Positions 50,497 to 58,744 of a DNA stretch of 64,000 nt are shown here, one piece after another. The DNA lies in NCBI GenBank assembly GCA_016285245.1, contig JAEEQH010000016.1, positions 1 to 64,000 on the forward strand, written 5' to 3'. The stretch comes from Prevotella sp. GTDB taxonomy: Bacteria; Bacteroidota; Bacteroidia; Bacteroidales; Bacteroidaceae. Every line of letters starts with the position of its first letter. Within the stretch, counting starts at the first letter, position 1. Under the pieces are notes generated by a model, which was given only the letters and a program-made list of their open reading frames with translations, ran no database searches and was not told the DNA's origin. The position numbers were made by a program, and so were the translations under genes.

Positions 50497-52287
50497 ATGA
50501 ATATTGAAGCATTGATCAGCAAGGCCGCAGGCGAGGCCGTGAAGGCCCTCTACGGCATGGATGCAACGGAAAAGATGTTGCAGTTGCAGAAGACAAGGAG
50601 TGAGTTTGAGGGAAACCTGACGTTGGTGGTGTTCCCCTTTGTAAAGGCTGCCAAGAAGAGTCCCGAGCAGACGGGCCAGGAGATTGGCCAGTACTTGGTT
50701 GACAACTGCACGGCCATCGAGAAGTTCAACGTCGTGAAGGGCTTCCTGAACCTCAGCATCGGCGACGGTGCCTGGCTGGAGTTGCTCAAGGCCATCGACG
50801 AGGACGACCACTTCGGCACGAAGCGTGCTGACGAGGCCTCTCCCCTCGTGATGATTGAGTACAGCTCGCCCAACACCAACAAGCCCCTGCACCTCGGCCA
50901 CGTCCGCAACAATCTGCTCGGCTGGTCGCTGGCACAGATTATGGAGGCTAACGGCAACAAGGTGGTGAAGACGAACATCGTCAACGACCGCGGCATCCAC
51001 ATCTGCAAGTCGATGCTCGCCTGGCTGAAGTACGGCAACGGCGAGACCCCCGAGTCCAGTGGCAAGAAGGGCGACCACCTCATCGGCGACTACTACGTCG
51101 CCTTCGACAAGCACTACCGCGAGGAGGTGAAGGAGCTCGTCGCCCAGGGCATGGACGAGGAGAAGGCCAAGCAGGAGGCACCACTCATCAAGGAGGCCCA
51201 CGAGATGCTCGTCAAGTGGGAGCAGAACGACCCCGAGGTGCGCGCCCTGTGGGAGAAGATGAACAACTGGGTGTACGCTGGTTTCGACGAGACCTACAAG
51301 AAGATGGGCGTCTCGTTCGATAAGATCTACTACGAGTCGCAGACCTACCTCAAGGGTAAGGCCAAGGTGGAGGAAGGCCTCGCCAAGGGTCTCTTCGAGC
51401 GCCACGAGGACGGCTCCGTATGGGCCGACCTCACCAACGAGGGACTCGACCAGAAGCTGCTGCTGCGCTCCGACGGCACCTCAGTCTATATGACCCAGGA
51501 CATCGGCACCGCCGAGATGCGTTTCCAGGACTACCCCATCGACAAGATGATCTACGTCGTGGGCAACGAGCAGAACTACCACTTTCAGGTGCTCTCCATC
51601 CTCCTCGACCGCCTCGGCTTCAAGTGGGGCAAGGAGCTCACGCACTTCTCCTACGGCATGGTCGAGCTGCCCAACGGTAAGATGAAGAGCCGCGAGGGCA
51701 CCGTCGTCGATGCCGACGACCTGATGGCCCTGATGGTCGAGGATGCCTACAAGACCTCGATGGAACTGGGCAAGTTCGACGATATGACCGAGGCCGAGCG
51801 CCGCGAGATTGCCCGCATCGTCGGCATGGGTGCCCTGAAGTACTTCATCCTCAAGGTCGACGCCCGTAAGAATATGCTCTTCAACCCCGAGGAGTCCATC
51901 GACTTCAACGGCAACACTGGTCCCTTCATCCAGTACACCTACGCCCGCATCCGCTCCATTCTGCGCAAGGCCGAAACGGCGGAAGCAAATTCTTCACTCT
52001 TCACTCTTCACTCTTCACTTAGCGAAAAGGAAATCGAGCTCATCCAGAAGATGAACGAGTTCGGCGCTGCCGTCGAGCAGGCAGGTAAGGACTACAGCCC
52101 CTCGGGCATCGCCAACTACTGCTACGAGCTGACGAAGATCTTCAACCAGTTCTACCACGACTACTCCATCCTCAACGAGCCCGACGCTGACAAGCGCGCC
52201 GTCCGCCTGATGCTGGCCAAGAACGTCGCCAAGATCATCAAGAGCGCCATGTCCCTCCTCGGCATCGAGGTTCCCGAGCGTATGTAA
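50497..52287 (+). CDS. argS: Arginine--tRNA ligase
   Basis: A 596-residue class I synthetase. The HIGH motif is SSPNTNKPLHLGHVRNN, with the Bacteroidetes-type KMSKS replacement in MVELPNGKMKSREGTV. The N-terminal Add-1 domain and C-terminal anticodon-binding helices are complete. Residues about 495-509 (AEANSSLFTLHSSLSEK) in the loop before LSEKEIELIQ are encoded by a heptad array. The start is ATG 50497. An essential gene, so the insertion must be tolerated. Confidence 0.95.
   Translation: MNIEALISKAAGEAVKALYGMDATEKMLQLQKTRSEFEGNLTLVVFPFVKAAKKSPEQTGQEIGQYLVDNCTAIEKFNVVKGFLNLSIGDGAWLELLKAIDEDDHFGTKRADEASPLVMIEYSSPNTNKPLHLGHVRNNLLGWSLAQIMEANGNKVVKTNIVNDRGIHICKSMLAWLKYGNGETPESSGKKGDHLIGDYYVAFDKHYREEVKELVAQGMDEEKAKQEAPLIKEAHEMLVKWEQNDPEVRALWEKMNNWVYAGFDETYKKMGVSFDKIYYESQTYLKGKAKVEEGLAKGLFERHEDGSVWADLTNEGLDQKLLLRSDGTSVYMTQDIGTAEMRFQDYPIDKMIYVVGNEQNYHFQVLSILLDRLGFKWGKELTHFSYGMVELPNGKMKSREGTVVDADDLMALMVEDAYKTSMELGKFDDMTEAERREIARIVGMGALKYFILKVDARKNMLFNPEESIDFNGNTGPFIQYTYARIRSILRKAETAEANSSLFTLHSSLSEKEIELIQKMNEFGAAVEQAGKDYSPSGIANYCYELTKIFNQFYHDYSILNEPDADKRAVRLMLAKNVAKIIKSAMSLLGIEVPERM
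51980..52020 (-). repeat. In-frame heptad array in argS
   Basis: On the minus strand: four AGTGAAG units followed by AATTTGCTTCCGC, the same flank as at 9637 and 32070. On the coding strand it reads NSSLFTLHSSL. Confidence 0.9.
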
Positions 52288-52307
52288 CCTACATTGATAT
52301 TCCACCC

Positions 52308-52345
52308 AAAGACTCCGAAGCGGCGGGCTCCGGAGTCTTTTTGCA
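52308..52345 (+). terminator. Terminator of argS
   Basis: AAAGACTCCG (52308-52317) pairs with CGGAGTCTTT (52331-52340) with a GC-rich loop AAGCGGCGGGCTC, then TTTTT. The same stem-loop core recurs in inverse orientation at 54760. Confidence 0.85.
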
Positions 52346-52359
52346 TCCAAAGTGAAATT

Positions 52360-54726
52360 ATGAAAAAGATAATAGTTTCTCTATACCTCATCAGCTGCGG
52401 CATTACTGCTGCTATGGCACAGATTCAGATGAATGCAGGCGTGCAGTACCTGCAAGGTATGCAAAAGGATATGTCAACAGACTTCTATGACCTGTCACAT
52501 ACCTATTTCCTGGCCGACTCGCTCGTCAGTTTCGATGCTGCGAAAGGCGAGGGACGGGTGCAGTGGAAACGCTATCGCATGGCGCCCCGACAGGCATTCA
52601 ACCTCAATGGCTACTGGCCCGTGAGGATGCAGATGCTCGACTTTCCCGACGCTGCTTACGAGAATGACCCGGAGTTGAAGTTGAAGGTAGAGTTCGTTTC
52701 TCCAAGAACGGTACGTGTACGTATGCTGACAACGCCCATTGAACCTAATGAGAAGGATCAGGACGACGTGATGTTCTGCGACGCCTTCAAGGCTGCGATT
52801 GAGCGTGAGCAGGCTCGACCGAAGGTCAAGGCTCATGGAGCAGGTGTCGTATGGAACACTACCGACAATGGTAGAACTATTAGCTATCGTTCTGACTATG
52901 GCAGCATCGAAATACAGAAATATCCTTGGCGCCTCGTCATCAAGGATGCAAAGGGAAGGGTCTTGACGCAGACACGCCACATTGTTGACAACGATTCTAC
53001 GCAGGTAAAACTATTGCCGTTCTCATTTATCAAGCGTGGTTCGGACAACTCTCGCAGCATCAATCCTGTCTTTTTACTTTCGCCAGGCGAACGTATCTAC
53101 GGCTGTGGCGAGTCGTTCACCTCGCTCAACAAGGTGGGACAGAAAGTGCATCTCAGCGTTACCGATCCACAAGGTCCTGAGACCGACGGTATGTACAAGC
53201 CCGTGCCATTCTTTTTCTCGAATCGCGGCTACGGCATCTTCATGCACACGTCGGCCCCTGTGACTGCCGACTTCGGTGCATCGTACATCGGTGCCCAGCG
53301 CCTGTTCATGGCCGATGAGCAGATGGACTTCTTCATATTCTTTGGTGAGCCGAAGGATATTCTCTATGAATACACCGAGATTACGGGTAAATCGCCCATG
53401 CTGCCCCTCTGGAGCTTTGGCACCTGGATGAGCCGCATCACCTATTTCTCTCAGGAGGAAGGCTTGGAGATTGCCCGTCAGCTGCGCGCCCACAAGATCC
53501 CTGCCGACGTCATTCATTTCGATACAGGCTGGTTCGGGGTCGATTGGCAATGCGACTACGAGTTTTCTAAGGACCGTTTCCCCGATCCCGTCGGTATGTT
53601 GAAACAACTGGCGAAGGACGGCTTCCACACCTGTCTGTGGCAGTTGCCGTACTTCACACCGAAGAACCGTTTCTTCCCAGAGATTATCGAAAAGGGTATG
53701 CATGTAAAGAACGCCGCTGGCGGTATGCCTGTGGAGGATGCTGTGCTCGACTTTTCGAACCCCGAGACCGTTCGTTGGTATCAGTCAAAGATTGAGGGGC
53801 TCATGCGTCAGGGCGTCTCTACCATCAAGTGCGATTTCGGTGAGGCCGCGCCCTACAACGGCTTCTATCATAGCGGCAAGGGTGGACTCTACGAGCACAA
53901 CCTCTATCCGCTGCGCTACAACAAGGCGCTTTGGGATCAAGTGGAACGCTCCCATCCCGGTGAGGGCATCATCTGGGCACGATCGGCCTGGGCAGGATCT
54001 CAGCGCTATGCCCTCCACTGGGGCGGCGATGCAGCCACCAACAATATCGGTATGTTGGGCGACCTACGCGGCGGACTGAGCTTCGGCCTCAGCGGATTCT
54101 CGTTCTGGAGTCACGATATGGGCGGCTTCGTGACCGCCTCGCCTGAGGACATCTATCGCCGTTGGCTGCCCTTTGGCTTCCTGTCAAGTCACACCCGTGC
54201 CCACGGTGCACCTCCCACAGAGCCTTGGCTTATCAGCGAGTCGTTTACGAAGGCGTTCCGCGACTGCGCCGAGATGAAATACAAGCTAATGCCTTACGTA
54301 TATGCCCAAGCTAAGGATTGCTCTGAGCGCGGCCTGCCTATGGTGCGTGCGCTGTTTGTGGAGTTCCCAGAGGACAAAGGGGCTTGGCACGTGGAGGATG
54401 AGTATATGTTCGGCTCACAGATGCTCGTGGCGCCGTTGATGGAGTCGGGTAATAGCCGCGACGTCTATCTGCCAAAGGGAAAGTGGATTGACTACCAGAG
54501 TGGCAAGGTGTACGACGGTGGTTACCAGACCATCGAGGCAGGCCGGATTCCCGCCATCATTCTCGTTCGTGATGGTAGCATCATCCCTCACGCTCCTTTG
54601 GCACAGCGCACGGACCAGATTAACTGGAACAAGCTGGAACTGAAGACTTACAAAGCTGCTGCCAACACCTGCACGGGGCTGCTCTACAAACCGGGTGATA
54701 TGAAGATACAGCGGATTAATAAATAA
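52360..54726 (+). CDS. GH31 alpha-glucosidase/alpha-xylosidase-like enzyme
   Basis: A 788-residue exported glycoside hydrolase (signal peptide MKKIIVSLYLISCGITAAMA). An N-terminal beta-sandwich (about 25-235) precedes the (beta/alpha)8 barrel. The nucleophile is Asp492 in IKCDFGEAAPYNG and the acid/base is Asp557 in LHWGGDAATN; the KxDFGE block resembles the alpha-xylosidase YicI more than alpha-glucosidases. Substrate likely xyloglucan or isoprimeverose-type glycans, by family. ATG 52360 gives the signal peptide; the longer frame reads through the argS terminator. Codon use is visibly less GC-rich than in argS, and mirror-image terminators flank the gene, hinting at acquisition as a cassette. 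Confidence 0.9.
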   Translation: MKKIIVSLYLISCGITAAMAQIQMNAGVQYLQGMQKDMSTDFYDLSHTYFLADSLVSFDAAKGEGRVQWKRYRMAPRQAFNLNGYWPVRMQMLDFPDAAYENDPELKLKVEFVSPRTVRVRMLTTPIEPNEKDQDDVMFCDAFKAAIEREQARPKVKAHGAGVVWNTTDNGRTISYRSDYGSIEIQKYPWRLVIKDAKGRVLTQTRHIVDNDSTQVKLLPFSFIKRGSDNSRSINPVFLLSPGERIYGCGESFTSLNKVGQKVHLSVTDPQGPETDGMYKPVPFFFSNRGYGIFMHTSAPVTADFGASYIGAQRLFMADEQMDFFIFFGEPKDILYEYTEITGKSPMLPLWSFGTWMSRITYFSQEEGLEIARQLRAHKIPADVIHFDTGWFGVDWQCDYEFSKDRFPDPVGMLKQLAKDGFHTCLWQLPYFTPKNRFFPEIIEKGMHVKNAAGGMPVEDAVLDFSNPETVRWYQSKIEGLMRQGVSTIKCDFGEAAPYNGFYHSGKGGLYEHNLYPLRYNKALWDQVERSHPGEGIIWARSAWAGSQRYALHWGGDAATNNIGMLGDLRGGLSFGLSGFSFWSHDMGGFVTASPEDIYRRWLPFGFLSSHTRAHGAPPTEPWLISESFTKAFRDCAEMKYKLMPYVYAQAKDCSERGLPMVRALFVEFPEDKGAWHVEDEYMFGSQMLVAPLMESGNSRDVYLPKGKWIDYQSGKVYDGGYQTIEAGRIPAIILVRDGSIIPHAPLAQRTDQINWNKLELKTYKAAANTCTGLLYKPGDMKIQRINK

Positions 54727-54759
54727 TTAACCATTTGATTCTTGTCGTCTGATAACAAT

Positions 54760-54791
54760 ACTCCGAAGCCCGCCGCTTCGGAGTTTTTTTG
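54760..54791 (+). terminator. Terminator of the GH31 gene
   Basis: ACTCCGAAGC (54760-54769) pairs with GCTTCGGAGT (54775-54784), then TTTTTTT. Its reverse complement almost equals the argS terminator stem. Confidence 0.88.
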
Positions 54792-54823
54792 TTGTTTTTC
54801 TTGGAAGTTTCAAAAATAATTCC

Positions 54824-54831
54824 TATCTTTG
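54824..54831 (+). promoter_or_regulatory. -7 box for the structured RNA
   Basis: TATCTTTG; the first helix of the RNA begins four bases later. A CTTG at 54800-54803 could serve as the -33 element (20-base spacing). Confidence 0.7.
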
Positions 54832-54834
54832 CCC

Positions 54835-55075
54835 CGTCGCTGAGAGAAAACAGCGACGTACATTGAGGAGAGCGATTAAGCTTTGACCCGCTAGAGAATC
54901 TGGAAAATTCACTGTGTACGGGCGAGAAGACTGAAAGCTGTTTCTCCTGCAGTAGCATATATACTGCTCACTCCGCTATGGAGTCAGCTCACATATATAC
55001 CTGCAGGTGTGAGCTGATTTTCATTCTGACGTACACAGGTATTCCAGAACCTTCTAGCTAAGAATGCAAGAAGGC
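54835..55075 (+). ncRNA. Highly structured RNA upstream of an unknown protein gene
   Basis: The span folds by eye into an ordered set of helices. Helix 1 is CGTCGCTG 54835-54842 with CAGCGACG 54851-54858. Three nested helices follow: AGGAGA 54866 with TCTCCT 54943, AGCTTT 54879 with AAAGCT 54934, and CCCG 54887 with CGGG 54919. Next come GCAGTA 54949 with TACTGC 54962, ACTCC 54970 with GGAGT 54980, CAGCTCACA 54985 with TGTGAGCTG 55008, and CCTTCT 55050 with AGAAGG 55069. CTGTGTACG 54912-54920, in the loop of the nested stem, is complementary to CGTACACAG 55030-55038, a candidate pseudoknot. No family I know (RNase P, tmRNA, 6S, riboswitches) matches. It ends 14 bases before the next ATG and has no T-run. 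Confidence 0.75.
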
Positions 55076-55088
55076 TCACACTCTTTGT

Positions 55089-55721
55089 ATGTATGAGAAA
55101 CCTAAAACAAAGTCTATGATTTTAAGACAACGAATTAAGGAGTACAACGAGGTCGTTTATCCTGAGGTAGAGAATCACAACAAACGGTTGAAGCAATTAC
55201 TTGCTTCGCCCTTGTCTGATGAAGAGAAAGCCAAAGTGCTCTTGTTTGACGTGAATGGTTGGTGCAAAGGATGCCATCAATGGTATTTAAGACTTCATAA
55301 GGATATCTATGATGGAGCTATTGCAGACATTATCAGCCATCGGATATGGGAGATGCCATTAGATTCCTTCAACTCTTTTGAAGAATTGTATGACAACATC
55401 GCCCAGTGGCTGCGAAGACCATACATCAATCAGCTTACCATCTATGACGTTGCGCTGCGCCTTGTAATTGCAAGAGAAAAATTGCACCTTATGCCTCGTA
55501 ACAATGTCTACATCCATGCAAAACCAAGGGTGGTCTATAGGTATTTGTATCAGGCGAAATTGGTTTCATACAAACCAACTGATTGGAATATTAAGGTTCC
55601 AACCAACGAATTCAGCAAACACTTTAGCGCTTTGATCTATTTTGAATCCTATTTGATAGAGGATTTGCTTTGCTATATTGCGAAACAAGATTTCTGTAAG
55701 AAAGAAGTAACAAAGAAATAA
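55089..55721 (+). CDS. Unrecognised 210-residue protein paired with the structured RNA
   Basis: A soluble, mostly helical, basic protein without signal peptide. Visible features are a CKGC pair (Cys59, Cys62), LHKDIYDGAIADIISHRIW, and a conserved-looking core INQLTIYDVALRL followed by MPRNNVYIHAKPRVVYRYL. Arg137 to His143 (RNNVYIH) fits the loose R-x4-6-H pattern of HEPN ribonucleases, but this short pattern is common by chance. AT-rich codons contrast with the core genome. The gene begins immediately after a strongly structured RNA and shares its promoter. By analogy to RNA-linked toxins or defence genes, the RNA could guide, inhibit or be cut by the protein; that is speculation. Confidence 0.6.
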   Translation: MYEKPKTKSMILRQRIKEYNEVVYPEVENHNKRLKQLLASPLSDEEKAKVLLFDVNGWCKGCHQWYLRLHKDIYDGAIADIISHRIWEMPLDSFNSFEELYDNIAQWLRRPYINQLTIYDVALRLVIAREKLHLMPRNNVYIHAKPRVVYRYLYQAKLVSYKPTDWNIKVPTNEFSKHFSALIYFESYLIEDLLCYIAKQDFCKKEVTKK

Positions 55722-55735
55722 TAACTAATATAATA

Positions 55736-57094
55736 ATGACTATGAAACGGCTAAACATTATTCTGTTTTTGACTCTTTCCATTAGCATGGTTAGCCAGAA
55801 ACTCTTTGCCCATGATTTTTCTTTAGAAAACAGCCAGGGTACTAGAATCTATTACTACTACAGTGAAAATTATCTTTCGAATCATGAGGTATGGGTCACC
55901 TTAAATGATTACGATGATGATGATGAAGCCCCTGATTACAATGACTATTCAGGCTTTGTAACGATACCTTCTTCCGTTTCTGCTCCTGATGGATACGAGT
56001 ATAGTGTTACAAGAATAGATTTTCATGCATTTAAAGATTGTACTGGATTGGAAGGGGTTACCATACCTAGTTCTGTTCAATACATCGGTGGTTATGTATT
56101 CGAGAACTGCTCAAGTTTATCGAATTTGACAATCCCGAGCTCCGTGATTGATATTGGAGACGATGCATTTCGTAACTGTACAAGCTTGACAAGCATGACT
56201 GTAAGAAGAGCAACTCCTCCTTCAATAGGAACAGATGCTTTTAAAAACTGCAATCTTGATAATGCCACCTTATATGTCCCAGAAGGTAGTAAGGCTGCAT
56301 ACGAAGCCCATAGAGTATGGGGCAAGTTTGGTAAGATTGACGAAATCATATCATTTAGCTATTCAAATGTGAAGGCTCTATGTGTAGCTAACTGGGACAC
56401 GAATGGAGATGGTGAATTATCTGTATCTGAGGCAGAGGCCGTAACAAGTCTTGGCAATGTATTTAAAAATAACAATGACAATTGGACATTTAACGAATTA
56501 CGCTATTTTACAGGACTGACAACAATTGACGGTTTTTATAATTGTATCGGATTGTCAGCTGTAACAATACCGAGTTCTGTGACTGCTATAGGGGATTATG
56601 CGTTTTATGGCTGCAAGAGGTTGACGAGTGTAATTATTCCAGAGGGTGTGACTACTATAGGTGAATATGCTTTCCGAGATTGTTCAATATATGTCAGTTC
56701 AACGACGGACGTGACCATACCAAGTTCTGTGAATTTCATTGACTTTGGTGCTTTTGGGGCTGCTGGAGTATCCAACTATGCCACAAACATTAAGATTTCA
56801 GATTTAGAAGCCTGGAACAACATTAGTTTTAATCGGTTTTGGGGATCTAATTATAATCTGTATGTAAATGGGGAGAAGGTAGATGAACTTGTTATTCCTA
56901 ACACTTTTACGACAATAGGAGATTATGCCTTTCAAAAATGTACCAGCCTGACAAGTGTTTACATTCCAAACTCTGTGACAAGCATTGGTAAGGGTGCTTT
57001 TAATTATTGTACCAGTTTGACAAGTGTTGACATACCAAACTCTGTGACATCAATAGGTGAAGAATTCATGTGGAAGTGTTTGAGAACTTTATAA
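55736..57094 (+). CDS. BspA-like leucine-rich repeat surface protein, truncated
   Basis: A 452-residue exported protein (signal peptide to about residue 23, SQKLFAH). LRR_5 repeats with the typical AFKDCTGLEGVTIPSSV rhythm occur at about 85-180 and 275-450. An EF-hand-like loop DTNGDGELSVSEAEA lies near residue 222. The last repeat breaks off at SIGEEFMWKCLRTL instead of completing its AFxxCxxL unit, and there is no C-terminal sorting tail. Coding-like sequence continues in another frame downstream, so the 3' end looks damaged. AT-rich, in the accessory region. Confidence 0.75.
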   Translation: MTMKRLNIILFLTLSISMVSQKLFAHDFSLENSQGTRIYYYYSENYLSNHEVWVTLNDYDDDDEAPDYNDYSGFVTIPSSVSAPDGYEYSVTRIDFHAFKDCTGLEGVTIPSSVQYIGGYVFENCSSLSNLTIPSSVIDIGDDAFRNCTSLTSMTVRRATPPSIGTDAFKNCNLDNATLYVPEGSKAAYEAHRVWGKFGKIDEIISFSYSNVKALCVANWDTNGDGELSVSEAEAVTSLGNVFKNNNDNWTFNELRYFTGLTTIDGFYNCIGLSAVTIPSSVTAIGDYAFYGCKRLTSVIIPEGVTTIGEYAFRDCSIYVSSTTDVTIPSSVNFIDFGAFGAAGVSNYATNIKISDLEAWNNISFNRFWGSNYNLYVNGEKVDELVIPNTFTTIGDYAFQKCTSLTSVYIPNSVTSIGKGAFNYCTSLTSVDIPNSVTSIGEEFMWKCLRTL

Positions 57095-57216
57095 GTATCT
57101 GTAACACAGGTAGAAACGATTATGCCCTGAAGTTGAAAGGTACAAAAAAGTGCAATTTGCAATTTGCCGTTTCTGGTGCCAAAGCAAGCAGTTTTTCTAT
57201 CATTAGAGCAATATAA
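57062..57216 (+). pseudogene. Possible coding remnant in another frame
   Basis: After the BspA-like gene is interrupted, a +2 frame stays open to TAA at 57214-57216 and reads NDYALKLKGTKKCNLQFAVS and GAKASSFSIIRAI. It has no start of its own and I do not recognise it; it may be the tail of a lost gene fused by deletion. Confidence 0.3.
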
Positions 57217-57351
57217 GATTTAACAATTCGTTAAGATTATTTAACAGACGAATTTTAGTCATTTTGAGCTATTGGCAACTTTGGTGAGCAAAGACAAGAC
57301 TTTTAGCCAGTCAAAAGAGAGAAGATAAATCATCAAAATGGGGGCATTTGT

Positions 57352-57400
57352 ACCGACCTTGTACCTCGGTTGCGCTAAGTAACTGTGTGACAAGGTCGGT
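57352..57400. repeat. Perfect 11-bp inverted repeat in a gene-poor stretch
   Basis: ACCGACCTTGT (57352-57362) and ACAAGGTCGGT (57390-57400) around 27 bases. No T-run follows. The surrounding 57217-57611 is AT-rich with no ORF I can support; it might hold a degenerate insertion sequence end. Confidence 0.5.
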
Positions 57401-57611
57401 TAATAATTCAAAGTCAACGAATGACACAAAAAATGTGCTGTCAATTGTATCAATGTTTATGTGTCACCAGACAGATAATCTTTGGTACAAATTGGTTAAA
57501 AAGGTCGGGAAAAGAAAGGTTGAGGTGACACTTTGAGGCAATAATGAAGTAAAAATAGGTGTGTTCACCTTATTTAATATGGCAAGTTATCTGTAATTGG
57601 TGGAAAAGTTG

Positions 57612-57619
57612 TAACTTTG
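57612..57619 (+). promoter_or_regulatory. -7 box for the KilA-N gene
   Basis: TAACTTTG, 31 bases before the ATG. Confidence 0.7.
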
Positions 57620-57650
57620 CAGCGCAAAGTTTGTAAAAACAGCAGACAAT

Positions 57651-58451
57651 ATGGCAAAGATAACAGTACAGAACACGCAGATAACGGTCATAAAGCAGAA
57701 CGAAGATGACTATATCAGCCTGACAGATATGTTGAAGGCGAAAGATGGTGAGTTCTTTTTTTCTAACTGGCTGCGCAACCGCAACACCATAGAGTTCCTT
57801 GGAATATGGGAGCGGTTGATGAATCCGAATTTTAATTGTGCCGAATTCGACATAATTAAATCTCAGGCAGGGTTGAACCGTTTCCGTCTCAGTGCTAAAG
57901 AGTGGACAGAAAAGACTAATGCCATCGGTATTATCTCGAAGGCTGGACGTTATGGTGGCACCTACGCCCACAAGGACATTGCCTTTGAATTTGCCATGTG
58001 GATAAGCCCTGAGTTCAAGGTCTATCTGATACGTGAGTTCCAACGGCTGAAAGATGAGGAGCAGAAGCAACTTGGCTGGACGGCAAAGCGTGAATTGTCG
58101 AAGATTAACTATCGTATTCACACGGATGCCATCAAGCAAAACCTGATTCCGGAAGAGGTGACGGCAGCACAGGCAAGCATTATCTATGCAGAGGAAGCGG
58201 ATGTACTGAACGTTGCCATGTTCGGACAGACCGCCAAGCAGTGGCGTGAAGCCCATCCTGAACTAAAAGGAAACATTCGTGACTATGCTTCCATCAACGA
58301 ACTTATTTGTCTGGCAAATATGGAGAACATCAATGCAGTTCTCATTGATGAGGGTGTGCCACAGGGCGACCGCCTTGTCCGCCTCAATCAGATAGCCATC
58401 AATCAGATGCGTGTGCTGGAGAACGATGATAATAGAAACCTCTTAAAATGA
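57651..58451 (+). CDS. KilA-N domain protein
   Basis: A 266-residue protein. Residues about 1-105 form the KilA-N DNA-binding domain: DDYISLTDMLKAKDGEFFFSNWLRNRNT and GRYGGTYAHKDIAFEFAMWISPEFKVYLIREF are diagnostic. The C-terminal half is helical with LSKINYRIHTDAIKQNLIPEEVT. KilA-N proteins are typical of phages, plasmids and integrated elements, where they regulate or respond to foreign DNA. It has its own promoter and supports the view that 54.8-64 kb is mobile DNA. Confidence 0.88.
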   Translation: MAKITVQNTQITVIKQNEDDYISLTDMLKAKDGEFFFSNWLRNRNTIEFLGIWERLMNPNFNCAEFDIIKSQAGLNRFRLSAKEWTEKTNAIGIISKAGRYGGTYAHKDIAFEFAMWISPEFKVYLIREFQRLKDEEQKQLGWTAKRELSKINYRIHTDAIKQNLIPEEVTAAQASIIYAEEADVLNVAMFGQTAKQWREAHPELKGNIRDYASINELICLANMENINAVLIDEGVPQGDRLVRLNQIAINQMRVLENDDNRNLLK

Positions 58452-58507
58452 CATGAGTGGATAGAATATAACATAGAACAACATAAGAAGCGTTGACTTT
58501 TTGATTC

Positions 58508-58623
58508 TTGTTCCAAAATTCGCCAAAATATTAACCTACGAGATGATAGAAGTTGATGCTCGCGTTTAGGCGCGAGCTGAGACTTGTATTAGTAGGTAGG
58601 CGTTTGGCGATGCCTTGGAACAA
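58508..58623. repeat. Long imperfect hairpin upstream of the MACPF operon
   Basis: TTGTTCCAA (58508-58516) pairs with TTGGAACAA (58615-58623), TCGCCAAA (58520-58527) with TTTGGCGA (58603-58610), CCTAC (58535-58539) with GTAGG (58592-58596), and GCTCGCG (58558-58564) with CGCGAGC (58571-58577). A second short pair AACGCC/GGCGTT follows at about 58677-58714. It could be an mRNA leader fold, a recombination site or an element end. Confidence 0.65.
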
Positions 58624-58744
58624 ATGCACAGAATCAGACTCGCGCCATCTTTATGTCCAGCGATTAGGAAAGTTTAACGCCCGACAGTGCAAGATTTCCG
58701 GCTTTCGGCGTTTAATCAAACAGAGCAATTACATCAAAATTATA

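Noticed and set aside
54835..55721. Retron or type III toxin-antitoxin system
   Set aside because: No reverse transcriptase motif is present and the RNA is not a tandem-repeat antitoxin; the protein is not ToxN-like. Left as an unassigned RNA/protein pair.
58673..58722. Integron attC site in the MACPF leader
   Set aside because: GTTTAAC resembles one attC core but the opposite core does not fit GTTRRRY, and no integrase is visible.
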